Shown here in pieces: positions 7,761-15,513 of a stretch of DNA of 48,122 nt. Position 1 is the first letter of the stretch. The number at the start of each line of letters is the position of its first letter. The notes beneath the pieces were generated by a model, which saw only the letters and a list, made by a program, of their open reading frames with translations, was not told where the DNA came from and searched no databases. Origin of the DNA: Acidimicrobiaceae bacterium (lineage in GTDB: Bacteria; Actinomycetota; Acidimicrobiia; Acidimicrobiales; RAAP-2); NCBI GenBank assembly GCA_003158855.1, contig PMLJ01000012.1, positions 65,516-113,637 of the forward strand, in the 5' to 3' direction. Position numbers and translations under genes: made by a program.

Positions 7761-8600
7761 TCAGCCGAATCGTCCAAGGGTGTAGTCCAAGGTCCTGGAG
7801 TCCTTCGGATTGTTGAAGATCTTCTCGGTGGTGTCGAACTCGATGAGCTCGCCCGCCCGGTCCTCGCCCATCAGCAAGAAGGCGCAGTCGTCGGAGATGC
7901 GCGCGGCCTGCTGCATGTTGTGCGTGACGATGATGATCGTGACCCGACTCTTCAGGGTCGTCATCAACTCCTCGATGCGCAGCGTGGCGATCGGGTCGAG
8001 CGCCGACGTGGGCTCGTCCATCAGCAGGACCTCGGGGTCCATGGCGAGGGCGCGAGCGATGCAGAGACGCTGCTGCTCTCCGCCCGAAAGGTTCGAGGCG
8101 GCCACCTTCAACCGGCTCTCGACGCTGTCCCACAGCGCCGCGGCCCTCAGCGAGGTCTCCGCCGCCTCGTCCAACAACGCCTTCTTCTTGATGCCGTTGA
8201 AGCGAAGCCCGGACACGACGTTGTCGTAAATCGACATCGTGGGAAAGGGATTCGGTCGCTGGAAGACCATGCCGACCCGGGTGCGCAGCTCGGTGACGGT
8301 GACGTCGCCGCGGTAGATGTCCGTGCCTTCGAGCAGGATCTGGCCGGACACCTTGGCGCCCGGGGTCAGGTCGTGGAGTCGGTTGAGGGCGCGCAGCAGT
8401 GTGGTCTTGCCCGAACCCGAAGGGCCGATGAGGCTCGTCACGCGGTTCTTCGCGATGTCGAAGGTGCAGTCACGCACCGCGGTTCGCCCGTGGAACGAAA
8501 CCGCCACGTCACGCAGCTGCATCGCGGTCGCACCTCGAATGTCCGCTGAAGTTGCCACCGCGGCTCCGGATTTAATCTCTGTCATGATCTCTGGCTCCAT
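7761..8600 (-). CDS. pstB: Phosphate ABC transporter ATPase PstB
   Basis: 279 residues. Walker [10 protein letters not shown] at 59-67, Q-loop in VFQRPNPFP, signature LSGGEQQR at 171-178 and Walker [13 protein letters not shown] from 192. The PNPFP and RALNRLHDL segments and the C-terminal [18 protein letters not shown] are characteristic of PstB. It drives uptake of inorganic phosphate through PstC-PstA. The start ATG 8600 directly abuts the pstA stop and has AGGTGAG 7 nt upstream inside pstA. It is the last gene of pstSCAB; no phoU or phoR follows. Confidence 0.97.
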   Translation of the reverse strand: MEPEIMTEIKSGAAVATSADIRGATAMQLRDVAVSFHGRTAVRDCTFDIAKNRVTSLIGPSGSGKTTLLRALNRLHDLTPGAKVSGQILLEGTDIYRGDVTVTELRTRVGMVFQRPNPFPTMSIYDNVVSGLRFNGIKKKALLDEAAETSLRAAALWDSVESRLKVAASNLSGGEQQRLCIARALAMDPEVLLMDEPTSALDPIATLRIEELMTTLKSRVTIIIVTHNMQQAARISDDCAFLLMGEDRAGELIEFDTTEKIFNNPKDSRTLDYTLGRFG

Positions 8601-9533
8601 TTAGTTTCTCACCTGCTGCTTTCTTGACGCCCACATCCGGGCGCTGAGACTTAGTACGAAGATGAATGCCACCAGCACCAACGCGACGCCCCACACCTGG
8701 GCTCGCTGGCTGGGCCATTCGGACTTGGCGTTCTCGAAGATCGTGAGCGGCAGGGCCGACACCGGATCGAACGGTTTCCACGAGTTGGTGAATCCGCCGC
8801 CGATCACCAAGAGCACCGGCGCGGTCTCACCGACGGCCCGCGAGATCGCGAGAATTGAGCCCGTCACGATGCCCGACACCGCCGCGGGCAAGACGACGCG
8901 CAGCGAGACCGTGTGGGACTTCGCTCCGAGGGCGAGGCCCGCTTCTCGCAGCGTATTCGGAACGCCGCGAACGGCTATCTCAGTTGAGATGACGATTACC
9001 GGCAGCATCAAGACGGCGAGGGCGAACGAGCCGGCGATGGCGGTGAAGCCGATGTTCAGATCGCGGACGACGAACGAGAACGCGAACAGGCCCATCAGGA
9101 TCGACGGCGCACCCGCCATCGTTTGGGCGATCACCCGCAGCGACGAAGCCAGCTTCGTCTCGGTTTCGGCTAGGTAGACCCCGACCAGCACGCCCAGGGG
9201 AATCGCCAGCACCGACGCGTAGAGGGAGAGGGCGATGCTTCCGACGATAGCGTTCGAGACGCCCCCGGTCGCGTTGGGGGCGATCAATGACGGCGTCGAC
9301 GGCAGCGTCGTGAAGAATGTCTTGTCGATGACCGGTATGCCCTTTTCCAGCAGTTGGAGAATCAGGAGAACCAGGGGCACCGCCGAGACGACGAGCGCGA
9401 CGGCGCACAGCGCGATCATCACCTTCGAGACAGTGGCCCGCCGTGCGCGTGAATGTTGGGAGATTCGTCGAATCTCATTGCGCAGTTCGTTGTCGACTTC
9501 GATTGGCTTGTCGAGTTCAGTCATGTCGCTCAT
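8601..9533 (-). CDS. pstA: Phosphate ABC transporter permease PstA
   Basis: 310 residues with six predicted membrane segments. The N-terminal cytoplasmic tail is charged (residues 1-35), followed by TM1 near KVMIALCAVALVVSAVPLVL. The permease EAA-type coupling loop reads TLREAGLALGAKSHTVSLRVVLP, and ISRAVGETAPVLLVIGGG is a PstA hallmark. ATG 9533 overlaps the pstC stop (ATGA), so translation is coupled. The long frame continuing upstream to 10334 is a shadow of pstC. Together with PstC it forms the channel for phosphate. Confidence 0.96.
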   Translation of the reverse strand: MSDMTELDKPIEVDNELRNEIRRISQHSRARRATVSKVMIALCAVALVVSAVPLVLLILQLLEKGIPVIDKTFFTTLPSTPSLIAPNATGGVSNAIVGSIALSLYASVLAIPLGVLVGVYLAETETKLASSLRVIAQTMAGAPSILMGLFAFSFVVRDLNIGFTAIAGSFALAVLMLPVIVISTEIAVRGVPNTLREAGLALGAKSHTVSLRVVLPAAVSGIVTGSILAISRAVGETAPVLLVIGGGFTNSWKPFDPVSALPLTIFENAKSEWPSQRAQVWGVALVLVAFIFVLSLSARMWASRKQQVRN

Positions 9534-10510
9534 ACGCGCTCCAGTACCAATCGTTGGCGGCGCACCATCCAGCGGCTCACGAGGGAAAAGCCGAAGTTCA
9601 AGAGCATCAGCAGCACGCCGAGCGCCATGAGGGCCGCTATCTCGTTGCCCTGCGCCTCGCCAAACGTCAAGGCGATCCACGCAGCAATCGACGTCCCGGG
9701 ATAGAGCAAATGGAACTGCGCGTTCGCCACTCCACCCGCCACGAGGGCCACGGCGACCGTTTCGCCGGTCGCGCGCGCGAGTGCGAGGAACGTGGCGCCG
9801 AAGAGGCCGATCTTCGCCGTGGGCAGCACCACTCCTCGGATGACCTGCCACCGGGTTGCGCCTAGGGAAAGACTGGCTTCGATGAGGTCCTGAGGGACAA
9901 CGGCGATGACTTCGCGGCTGATCGCGACGAAGGTGGGCAGAATCATGATCCCCAACACGATGGAGGCGAGCAGGAGCGAGGTGCCGAACTCCTTGCCGGG
10001 ACTGCCAAAGATCGCCGTGGCGAAGGGCCACTTGTTGAGCCAGGGATTGACGGTCGATTCCATCCACGGAGCGAGGATCAGGAGACCCCAGAGTCCGTAG
10101 ACGATGCTCGGAACCGCAGCGAGCAGTTCGACGAGCGTCGCGACCACGTTTCGAAGCCGCTTCGGGATCAGATAGACGATGGCGACTGACGTACCCAAGC
10201 CGATGATCACAGCCAGGACCAGGGCGATCAATGAGGTTTCGAGGGTTCCGGCGATCATCGCGAGACCGCCGAAAGGGCCCGCCGGCGACACCCATCCCTT
10301 GCCGCCCAAGAGCGTGCCGGCGTGGTGCAGCCACGTTGGCAGCGAACTCCAGAAGATCGTTCCGACGAACCCGACGCTGACGGCGGCGAAGAGGATCGCC
10401 CCAGCGAGAAGGACGTAGTGATACCAGGAACGCTCGACGGTGGCGGAGTTGTACTCCGCCACCGCCTCGCGCTCGTCTTGAACTACCAGTTCTGCGGGAA
10501 CCAAGCTCAT
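9530..10510 (-). CDS. pstC: Phosphate ABC transporter permease PstC
   Basis: 326 residues with about six membrane segments. Typical PstC features are AAVPSIVYGLWGLLILAPWM, the long periplasm-facing loop with NPWLNKWP, the coupling loop DLIEASLSLGATRWQVIRGVVLP and LARATGETVAVALVAGG. It partners PstA to form the phosphate channel in the plasma membrane. It lies 44 nt downstream of pstS and overlaps pstA by 4 bases. The loop between TM2 and TM3 is somewhat extended, as in other actinobacterial PstC proteins. Confidence 0.96.
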   Translation of the reverse strand: MSLVPAELVVQDEREAVAEYNSATVERSWYHYVLLAGAILFAAVSVGFVGTIFWSSLPTWLHHAGTLLGGKGWVSPAGPFGGLAMIAGTLETSLIALVLAVIIGLGTSVAIVYLIPKRLRNVVATLVELLAAVPSIVYGLWGLLILAPWMESTVNPWLNKWPFATAIFGSPGKEFGTSLLLASIVLGIMILPTFVAISREVIAVVPQDLIEASLSLGATRWQVIRGVVLPTAKIGLFGATFLALARATGETVAVALVAGGVANAQFHLLYPGTSIAAWIALTFGEAQGNEIAALMALGVLLMLLNFGFSLVSRWMVRRQRLVLERV

Positions 10511-10554
10511 GCTGGAAACTACCTACCCTTACCTTCTCGTATTTCTACTACGGA

Positions 10555-11883
10555 CTACGACTTCTGGTTCACGCAAGCGGTGCCGCCAGAAGTGATCGTC
10601 TGGAGCTGCTGGCGCGCGTAGGTCCGGATTGCCGAGGGCAGCGGCACGTAGCCTTCGCCCGCGGCGTACAGGTTCTGGCCGGCGTGCGACTCCCAGTCGA
10701 GGTACTTCGTGATCGCCTCGCAGGTCCCTTCGCTGGTCTGTGCCTTCTGGACGAGGGCCCAGCTGTAGGTCGCGAAGGGCCAGACGTTGTTCCCCGGCTC
10801 GTTGACGATGGAGAAGTAGTCGGGCGAAATACCCGTACCGGCTGCAGCCGCCGCGTTCCCGATGTTGGTCAGGCTGGGCTGGAGCCACTGACCATTCTTG
10901 TCCTCCAGTTGCGCCACCTGAATCTTGGCGTTGCCAGGAATCAGCACGTAGCTGTACTCGACGTAGCCAATCGAACCGGGGGTGCTGACGAGGCCCTGGG
11001 CCATGGCCGAGTTGTTCGCCACGCCGTTGATGTTCTGGGCACCCCATGTGCCGCCGGAGCCTTCCATCGGGCTTCCACCATTGGGGGCGTGTCCGGAATT
11101 GCCAGCCGAATACAGCCAGTAGGTGAACGCTTCAGTCGTGCCAGAACCGGCGTTGCGGTAGAGCACCTTGATCGTGTCCTCGGGGGCGTTGGCCAGACCA
11201 TTGGCGACGAGCAGCTTGCCGATCGGCGAGTTGGCGCCACCGTTGGTCGTGACGATCGCCGAGTTCGACCACTTGGTGATGTTCCCGTCGTAGATCTGGG
11301 CGACTTCTTGCGCCGTCAGCTTCATGTTGTCGAAGCCGGCTCCGAGGTTGTAGCCGACCACGCCGCCACCCAGAAGGTAGGGAACCTGCGTGAAGTTGGA
11401 CGCGACCGCTCCCGCTGGCAGGGTTCCTGCGGGCTGGCTCATCGGCACGTCAGAGAAACCAATGTTGAGAGCACCGCTCGCGATTTGCGATCGACCGGTT
11501 CCCGATCCCGCCGCCGGGTACGCACTGAAGGACACTTTGCCTCCGGCGGAGTACGCCGTTGATCCGCTTGTCGTCACTCCGACCAGTGGCGCGTCGAATG
11601 ACGAACCGTTGATGGCGAGTGAGACGTTGTTCGGTACGACGAGGTCCGAGTCACCGGGGAGCCCCGTTCCCATCAGGCTGGGCTTCCGCGTGGAGTACCC
11701 CTTCGGGCACCTTGGGTGCACTGCCTTGACGTGCTTGGTCTTGAGTGCCTTCGCGGTCAACTCGTAGCAAGTGATCGTCTTGGACTTTGCCTTTGACGCT
11801 GCACCAGCTGGAAGGGTGACAACAGTGAGCAGACCAGCAACGGCGAGCGATGCTGCCGCCAATGACCTGAGTGTCTTATTCAT
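10555..11883 (-). CDS. pstS: Phosphate-binding protein PstS with an extra N-terminal Cys module
   Basis: 442 residues. A signal peptide (LAAASLAVAGLLTVVTLPAGA) with a likely signal peptidase I cut after PAGA and no lipobox suggests secretion without lipid anchor. Residues about 35-65 form a short basic segment with ITCYELTAKAL and PRCPKGYS, two cysteines about 20 residues apart, not part of the PstS fold. The phosphate-binding core follows: INGSSFDAPL, YPAAGSGTGRSQ, FSDVPMSQ, and YRNAGSGTTEAFTYWL. ATG 11883 is preceded by AGGAGG at 10 nt. It is the first gene of pstSCAB. How it stays at the cell surface without a lipid is unclear; the basic Cys module might help. Confidence 0.95.
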   Translation of the reverse strand: MNKTLRSLAAASLAVAGLLTVVTLPAGAASKAKSKTITCYELTAKALKTKHVKAVHPRCPKGYSTRKPSLMGTGLPGDSDLVVPNNVSLAINGSSFDAPLVGVTTSGSTAYSAGGKVSFSAYPAAGSGTGRSQIASGALNIGFSDVPMSQPAGTLPAGAVASNFTQVPYLLGGGVVGYNLGAGFDNMKLTAQEVAQIYDGNITKWSNSAIVTTNGGANSPIGKLLVANGLANAPEDTIKVLYRNAGSGTTEAFTYWLYSAGNSGHAPNGGSPMEGSGGTWGAQNINGVANNSAMAQGLVSTPGSIGYVEYSYVLIPGNAKIQVAQLEDKNGQWLQPSLTNIGNAAAAAGTGISPDYFSIVNEPGNNVWPFATYSWALVQKAQTSEGTCEAITKYLDWESHAGQNLYAAGEGYVPLPSAIRTYARQQLQTITSGGTACVNQKS

Positions 11884-11990
11884 TCTGAACTTTCCTCCTA
11901 AAGAAAGTGATTCGTTGATGGCCAAGTGAAGATGCGAACGACCTTCGCCGCGAGCGAACCTTTTGCCACGAAGGACCTTAGAAATGAAAA

Positions 11991-11996
11991 GTGAAC
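11991..11996 (-). promoter_or_regulatory. Weak PHO-box-like half site upstream of pstS
   Basis: GTTCAC on the minus strand, followed by TTTTC, resembles one 7-base core of the actinobacterial PhoP box. A second, poorer unit adjoins, and a TTTCACC lies about 40 nt further upstream. The match is weak; phosphate control of pst is known in the family, but this site is a guess. Confidence 0.25.
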
Positions 11997-12069
11997 GGGG
12001 CGTGACGCGGACGGACGCTCAAGGTGAAATGTTAAGGAAGTCTCGAAATCGTCATGAAGACAGCGGTCT

Positions 12070-12240
12070 TCAGTCGCAGCAGCTGTCGCGCCAACCGCAC
12101 GAGGTGCACCGGAAATGCGCGTGCTCGGGGCTCAAGGAGGAGCCGCAGTGCGGGCACTCGTGAAAGACCCCGAATCGGTTGAGGCAGTCGATTCCACGCC
12201 CCACAACTGCGTCAACCGTCGGCGTGCTCGCGTCGTCCAT
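12070..12240 (-). CDS. Small zinc-ribbon protein, 56 residues
   Basis: A complete frame from ATG 12240 to TGA 12070-12072, too short for most gene callers. Residues 28-51 read ECPHCGSSLSPEH then AHFRCTSCGW: two CxxC knuckles (Cys29/Cys32, Cys45/Cys48) spaced as in a zinc ribbon, and the tail RDSCCD adds two more cysteines. The first 25 residues lack cysteines apart from Cys19. Such small zinc ribbons bind zinc and often nucleic acid or a protein partner; no specific function can be given. A -10-like CATAAT ends 6 nt before the ATG, so it is probably leaderless, and a 15-bp palindrome covers this box. It sits between pstS and the divergent pfkA. I am fairly sure it is a gene because of its ordered cysteines and its promoter. 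Confidence 0.75.
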   Translation of the reverse strand: MDDASTPTVDAVVGRGIDCLNRFGVFHECPHCGSSLSPEHAHFRCTSCGWRDSCCD

Positions 12241-12241
12241 C

Positions 12242-12256
12242 GCTCCATTATGGAGC
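12242..12256 (-). promoter_or_regulatory. Palindrome overlapping the -10 box of the zinc-ribbon gene
   Basis: Perfect inverted repeat with 7-base arms GCTCCAT and ATGGAGC around one central base. It includes the CATAAT box (12247-12252, minus strand) that lies 6 nt before ATG 12240, so a bound protein would block transcription. Confidence 0.45.
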
Positions 12257-12354
12257 AGGAGTGACCCGCCCGACGGTTACCGCGGCGTAGGAGATCCTGA
12301 TCTCGATATGTCCTAAAGTGCGATCGGGGAACAATTCGTACGAGGCGGACTTTG

Positions 12355-13386
12355 ATGCGCATAGGTGTTCTTACCGCGGGCGGAGATGCACCTGGACTGA
12401 ATGCGGCCATTCGCGGGTTGGGCCAGATGGCCTTTCGCAACGGCCACGAGATCATTGGCATCGCCAACGGGTGGGCCGGACTGGCCGGCGATTTCTCGGG
12501 GCGACCCCTCTATCAGAACGACCTGATCGGCGTGGTGGGCCAGGGCGGCACCCTCCTCGGCACCGCCCGCTTCGACCTCGACCACCCCGCGGGCGGACGT
12601 GACCAGGTGTTGAAAACGATCAGCGAGCATCTGGACGCTCTCGTCGCCATTGGCGGTGACGGAACCCAGCGGATCTCCAGCTGGCTCGCCGAGCGTGGCG
12701 CCCCGGTCATAGGGGTGCCTAAGACCCTCGACAACGACCTCGAGGGCACCGACTACTGCATTGGCTTTGACACCGCGGTGAGCATCGTCGCCGAGTCGCT
12801 CGATCGTCTTTACACGACCGCCGCGTCGCACCACCGCGTCATGGTCGTCGAAACCATGGGACGCGCCACCGGCTGGGTGGCCGCCATGGGCGGACTCGCC
12901 GGCGGAGCTGACCTGATCGTGATTCCCGAGTTCCCGATCACCATGGACCAGATCATCGCCCACCTCGTGAAGCGGCGAAGTTCCAACAACGCCTTCTCGA
13001 TCGTGGTCGTCGCCGAAGGCATCAACCTCGAGACCATTGGGGGCCACGAAGAAGCCGGTGTCTCCACCGAGGGCATCGGCGGCGTCCGCCTGGCGACGAG
13101 GGGCGTTGGCCAGTTCGTCGCGTCCCAGATCGACGCCCACGGCGGCTTCGAAGTCCGCACCACCGTTCTCGGTCACCTGCAGCGAGGCGGGAGTCCCACC
13201 GCCTACGACCGCATCTGGGCCACCCGGGTCGGGGCCGCCGCCTTTGACGCCGTGGTCGCCGAGCAGTTCGGGATGATTCCCGTCGTTCGCGGCAGTCACG
13301 TCGAGTTGGTGCCGCTATCGGTGGTCGCGAACGGCCAGCGCCAGGTACCGCGCGAACTCTACGACCTCTGCGCGGCGTTCTTCTAG
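12355..13386 (+). CDS. pfkA: 6-phosphofructokinase
   Basis: 343 residues, a standard PfkA that phosphorylates fructose 6-phosphate to the 1,6-bisphosphate. TAGGDAPGLNAAIRG is the phosphate-donor loop. GGDGT at 100-104 carries the Gly typical of ATP use (PPi enzymes have Asp there), while PKTLDND at 122-128 has Lys at the position that is Gly in E. coli PfkA. Gly with Lys is the combination of the group III enzymes of actinobacteria. Asp126 is the catalytic base; MGRATGWVA and LGHLQRGGSPTAYDR bind the sugar. ATG 12355 is preferred to the TTG immediately before it; GAGGCGG lies upstream. ATP as donor is likely but not proven. It is convergent with tdk. Confidence 0.95.
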   Translation: MRIGVLTAGGDAPGLNAAIRGLGQMAFRNGHEIIGIANGWAGLAGDFSGRPLYQNDLIGVVGQGGTLLGTARFDLDHPAGGRDQVLKTISEHLDALVAIGGDGTQRISSWLAERGAPVIGVPKTLDNDLEGTDYCIGFDTAVSIVAESLDRLYTTAASHHRVMVVETMGRATGWVAAMGGLAGGADLIVIPEFPITMDQIIAHLVKRRSSNNAFSIVVVAEGINLETIGGHEEAGVSTEGIGGVRLATRGVGQFVASQIDAHGGFEVRTTVLGHLQRGGSPTAYDRIWATRVGAAAFDAVVAEQFGMIPVVRGSHVELVPLSVVANGQRQVPRELYDLCAAFF

Positions 13387-13399
13387 GAAACCGACCCGC

Positions 13400-13996
13400 C
13401 TACTGGTCGTCAGGTCCGAGTTGGCCCGACCGGTAGTGCTTTCGACAGAGCACCTGGTAGTGGACCGTGCCCTGCAGGACGTCCCCGGTGTAGAACTGGT
13501 GCCCCTCACGGGCCACCGCCCCGTCGACGACTCGGGCGTTGCATCGGCCCTTCTGGCCGCACCAGCACGAGGACGTGAGGGGTAGTTCGTGCGCCCAGTC
13601 GGCGATCGCGAAGAGCCGCGCGGAACCGGGAAAGACGTTGAGCAGGAAGTCCGCGCAAAGGCCGAACGCGTGAATATCAACATCGTGGTCGTCAACCATC
13701 TTGGCGAGCTCGTCAACCTGGCCGACGCTGGCGAACTGGACCTCGTCGATCACCAGGATGTTCGTGCCCTCCTGCAACGCCCGGTCAATGTGTCCGGCGA
13801 GGCTGGCGCCGGGGATGACGGCTTCGGCTTCGGCTTCGATGCCGATACGACTGGTCACCATGCCGTCGGTGCTGCGGTCGCCGAAGGTCCACAGCGCCAC
13901 GTCGCTTCGCCCCTCGCGCAGTTGCCAGCAGAGCTGCAGCGCCAGGGTTGACTTGCCCGCCGCCATGGTTCCGTAGGTAAAAGTCAGTTGCGCCAT
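13400..13996 (-). CDS. tdk: Thymidine kinase (class II)
   Basis: 198 residues, the usual length of the tetrameric TK1-type enzyme that phosphorylates thymidine for salvage. The P-loop GTMAAGKST is at 9-17, Walker B is VIDEVQF at 82-88, and the zinc-binding lobe reads CWCGQKGRCNARVV with a second pair in VLCRKHY near the C-terminus. ATG 13996 has GAGAGG 3 nt upstream. The gene is convergent with pfkA and divergent from the TsaA-like gene. All family residues seem present. Confidence 0.95.
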   Translation of the reverse strand: MAQLTFTYGTMAAGKSTLALQLCWQLREGRSDVALWTFGDRSTDGMVTSRIGIEAEAEAVIPGASLAGHIDRALQEGTNILVIDEVQFASVGQVDELAKMVDDHDVDIHAFGLCADFLLNVFPGSARLFAIADWAHELPLTSSCWCGQKGRCNARVVDGAVAREGHQFYTGDVLQGTVHYQVLCRKHYRSGQLGPDDQ

Positions 13997-14090
13997 AGGC
14001 CTCTCACATCGTTTCGCGAACGCTTAACGATACTCCGCCACACTCCGCCATGGTGCCGTGATGGTTGCGAGAGGCCGGGCCCGCACTGGG

Positions 14091-14096
14091 TAGATT
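14091..14096 (+). promoter_or_regulatory. Leaderless -10 box of the TsaA-like gene
   Basis: TAGATT, then 6 nt, then ATG 14103, with no Shine-Dalgarno. Confidence 0.5.
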
Positions 14097-14102
14097 GGGC
14101 GT

Positions 14103-14561
14103 ATGAACTACAGCGTGCGCGCGATTGCCTACATCCGAAACGAACGAAGCGAGGCGCTGGACGACAACTGGGATGACGTCACGAGCACCGTCGAACTGGC
14201 CCAGGATGTCCCCAGTGAGGCGTTGCTCGGGCTGGCCGAGTTCTCCCACGTCGAGATCGTGTTCTTCGCCGACTGGGCGCAGGACGTCCCCCCGGGACCT
14301 TGGCACCGTCACCCCCGTGGCAACGAAGACTGGCCCGACGTCGGCGTCTTCGCGCAGCGCAACAAGGACCGCCCGAACCGCATTCTCCTCACGACCGTCG
14401 CGATCGACTCGATCGCGGACCGTTCGTTCATCGTTCGCGGGCTCGACGGGATCGACGGGACGCCGGTTCTCGACATCAAGCCGGTATTCAAGTGGAGCGT
14501 GCCGCGAGGCGAGCTGCGCGTCGCTCCCTGGAGCGAAGCACTCGGCGAGAGCTACTTCTAG
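14103..14561 (+). CDS. TsaA/TrmO-like (UPF0066) protein
   Basis: 152 residues. FSHVEIVFFADWA, VGVFAQRNKDRPNRILLTTV and LDGIDGTPVLDIKPVF follow the order of the TsaA/TrmO beta-barrel. TrmO is the SAM-dependent methyltransferase that makes N6-methyl-t6A at position 37 of tRNA-Thr. The canonical motif TRSPxRPNPIG is altered here to AQRNKDRPNRILL, so the exact substrate may differ, and some family members act on small molecules. The ATG is preceded by a TANNNT box only. The gene ends 3 bases from the convergent haloalkane dehalogenase gene. Confidence 0.82.
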   Translation: MNYSVRAIAYIRNERSEALDDNWDDVTSTVELAQDVPSEALLGLAEFSHVEIVFFADWAQDVPPGPWHRHPRGNEDWPDVGVFAQRNKDRPNRILLTTVAIDSIADRSFIVRGLDGIDGTPVLDIKPVFKWSVPRGELRVAPWSEALGESYF

Positions 14562-14564
14562 CCC

Positions 14565-15476
14565 TCAGTTCACGCTCATGAACGCATTGAGCACCCCCGC
14601 GAGCTCGCGGCCCTTCTCCTCCTGCAGGAAGTGACCACCACCCTCGATCGTGACGTGCAGCTGGCCGCTGGTGCCGGGAACCTTCGCGAGGAACTTCTTG
14701 TCCGCGCCCTTGGTGATGGGGTCGCTGTCTGAGAAGCAGCAGAGAAACGGCTTCTCCCATTTCTCGAGCACTGCCCACGCGGCGACGTTGGCGTCGTGGG
14801 CGGGGTCTTGCGGGGAGGTCGGCACGAGCAGGGGAAACTGTCGGGCCCCTTCCTTGAAGGTGTCGTCAGGGAATGGCGCGTCGTACGCGGCGATCACCTC
14901 GGGGCGCAGCCGCACCACGCAACCACCCGAGACGATTCCGCCGACGTGAAGGTCCGGCGTGTTCTGGCTGTACTCCTGCCACGCCTTGAACGCATCGTTC
15001 GGCCTCTCGTCGCCGGTGGGCAGCCCGCCGTTGCCAATGGCCACCCGAGCGAACCGCTCAGGGTGCTCGCCCACGAGGCGAAGGCCCACGAGGCTGCCCC
15101 AGTCCTGGCCGAACAGGGTCACGTTCTGCAGGTCGAGGTGATCGAAGAGCAGCTCGCGCGCCCACTCCACGTGGCGCGCGTAGGTGTAGTCGCGCCGGTC
15201 GCTCGGCTTATCCGACTGGCCGAATCCGATCAGGTCCGCGACGACGACCCGGTGGCCCGCCGCGACGAGCACCGGGATCATGAAGCGATAGAGGTACGAC
15301 CAACTGGGCTCGCCGTGCATCAACAGCACCACGTCCGCGTCCGCGGAACCTTCGTCGTAGAAGGCCATGCGCAGGTCAGCACCGCCGGTGGGGTCCTTCA
15401 CGTCCGCGTACCCGGCTTCGAATGGGAAGTCTGGCAGGTTGACAAACCGTTCTTCAGGGGTGCGTACTCGCTCCAT
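14565..15476 (-). CDS. Haloalkane dehalogenase-like alpha/beta hydrolase (HLD-I)
   Basis: 303 residues. HGEPSWSYLYR (54-64) holds the oxyanion segment, GFGQSDKP the strand 4 loop, and GQDWGSLVGLR the nucleophile Asp125 with the halide-binding Trp126. An acidic FSDSDP (about 249-253) and His282 in GGGHFLQEE complete the triad. The pattern is that of HLD subfamily I (DhlA-like), which cleaves C-Cl or C-Br bonds hydrolytically in the cytoplasm. ATG 15476 has AAGGAG 5 nt upstream. It follows the sulfatase gene by 37 nt on the same strand and is probably the last gene of a four-gene transcript. Natural substrates of many such enzymes are unknown. Confidence 0.88.
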   Translation of the reverse strand: MERVRTPEERFVNLPDFPFEAGYADVKDPTGGADLRMAFYDEGSADADVVLLMHGEPSWSYLYRFMIPVLVAAGHRVVVADLIGFGQSDKPSDRRDYTYARHVEWARELLFDHLDLQNVTLFGQDWGSLVGLRLVGEHPERFARVAIGNGGLPTGDERPNDAFKAWQEYSQNTPDLHVGGIVSGGCVVRLRPEVIAAYDAPFPDDTFKEGARQFPLLVPTSPQDPAHDANVAAWAVLEKWEKPFLCCFSDSDPITKGADKKFLAKVPGTSGQLHVTIEGGGHFLQEEKGRELAGVLNAFMSVN

Positions 15477-15513
15477 CGCGTCTCCTTGTTGACGTACCGC
15501 ATTGGTGGTGCAG

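Noticed and set aside
8601-10334. 577-codon frame covering pstA and part of pstC antisense frames
   Set aside because: Only the last 310 codons from ATG 9533 show PstA features; the first part is an out-of-frame reading of pstC.
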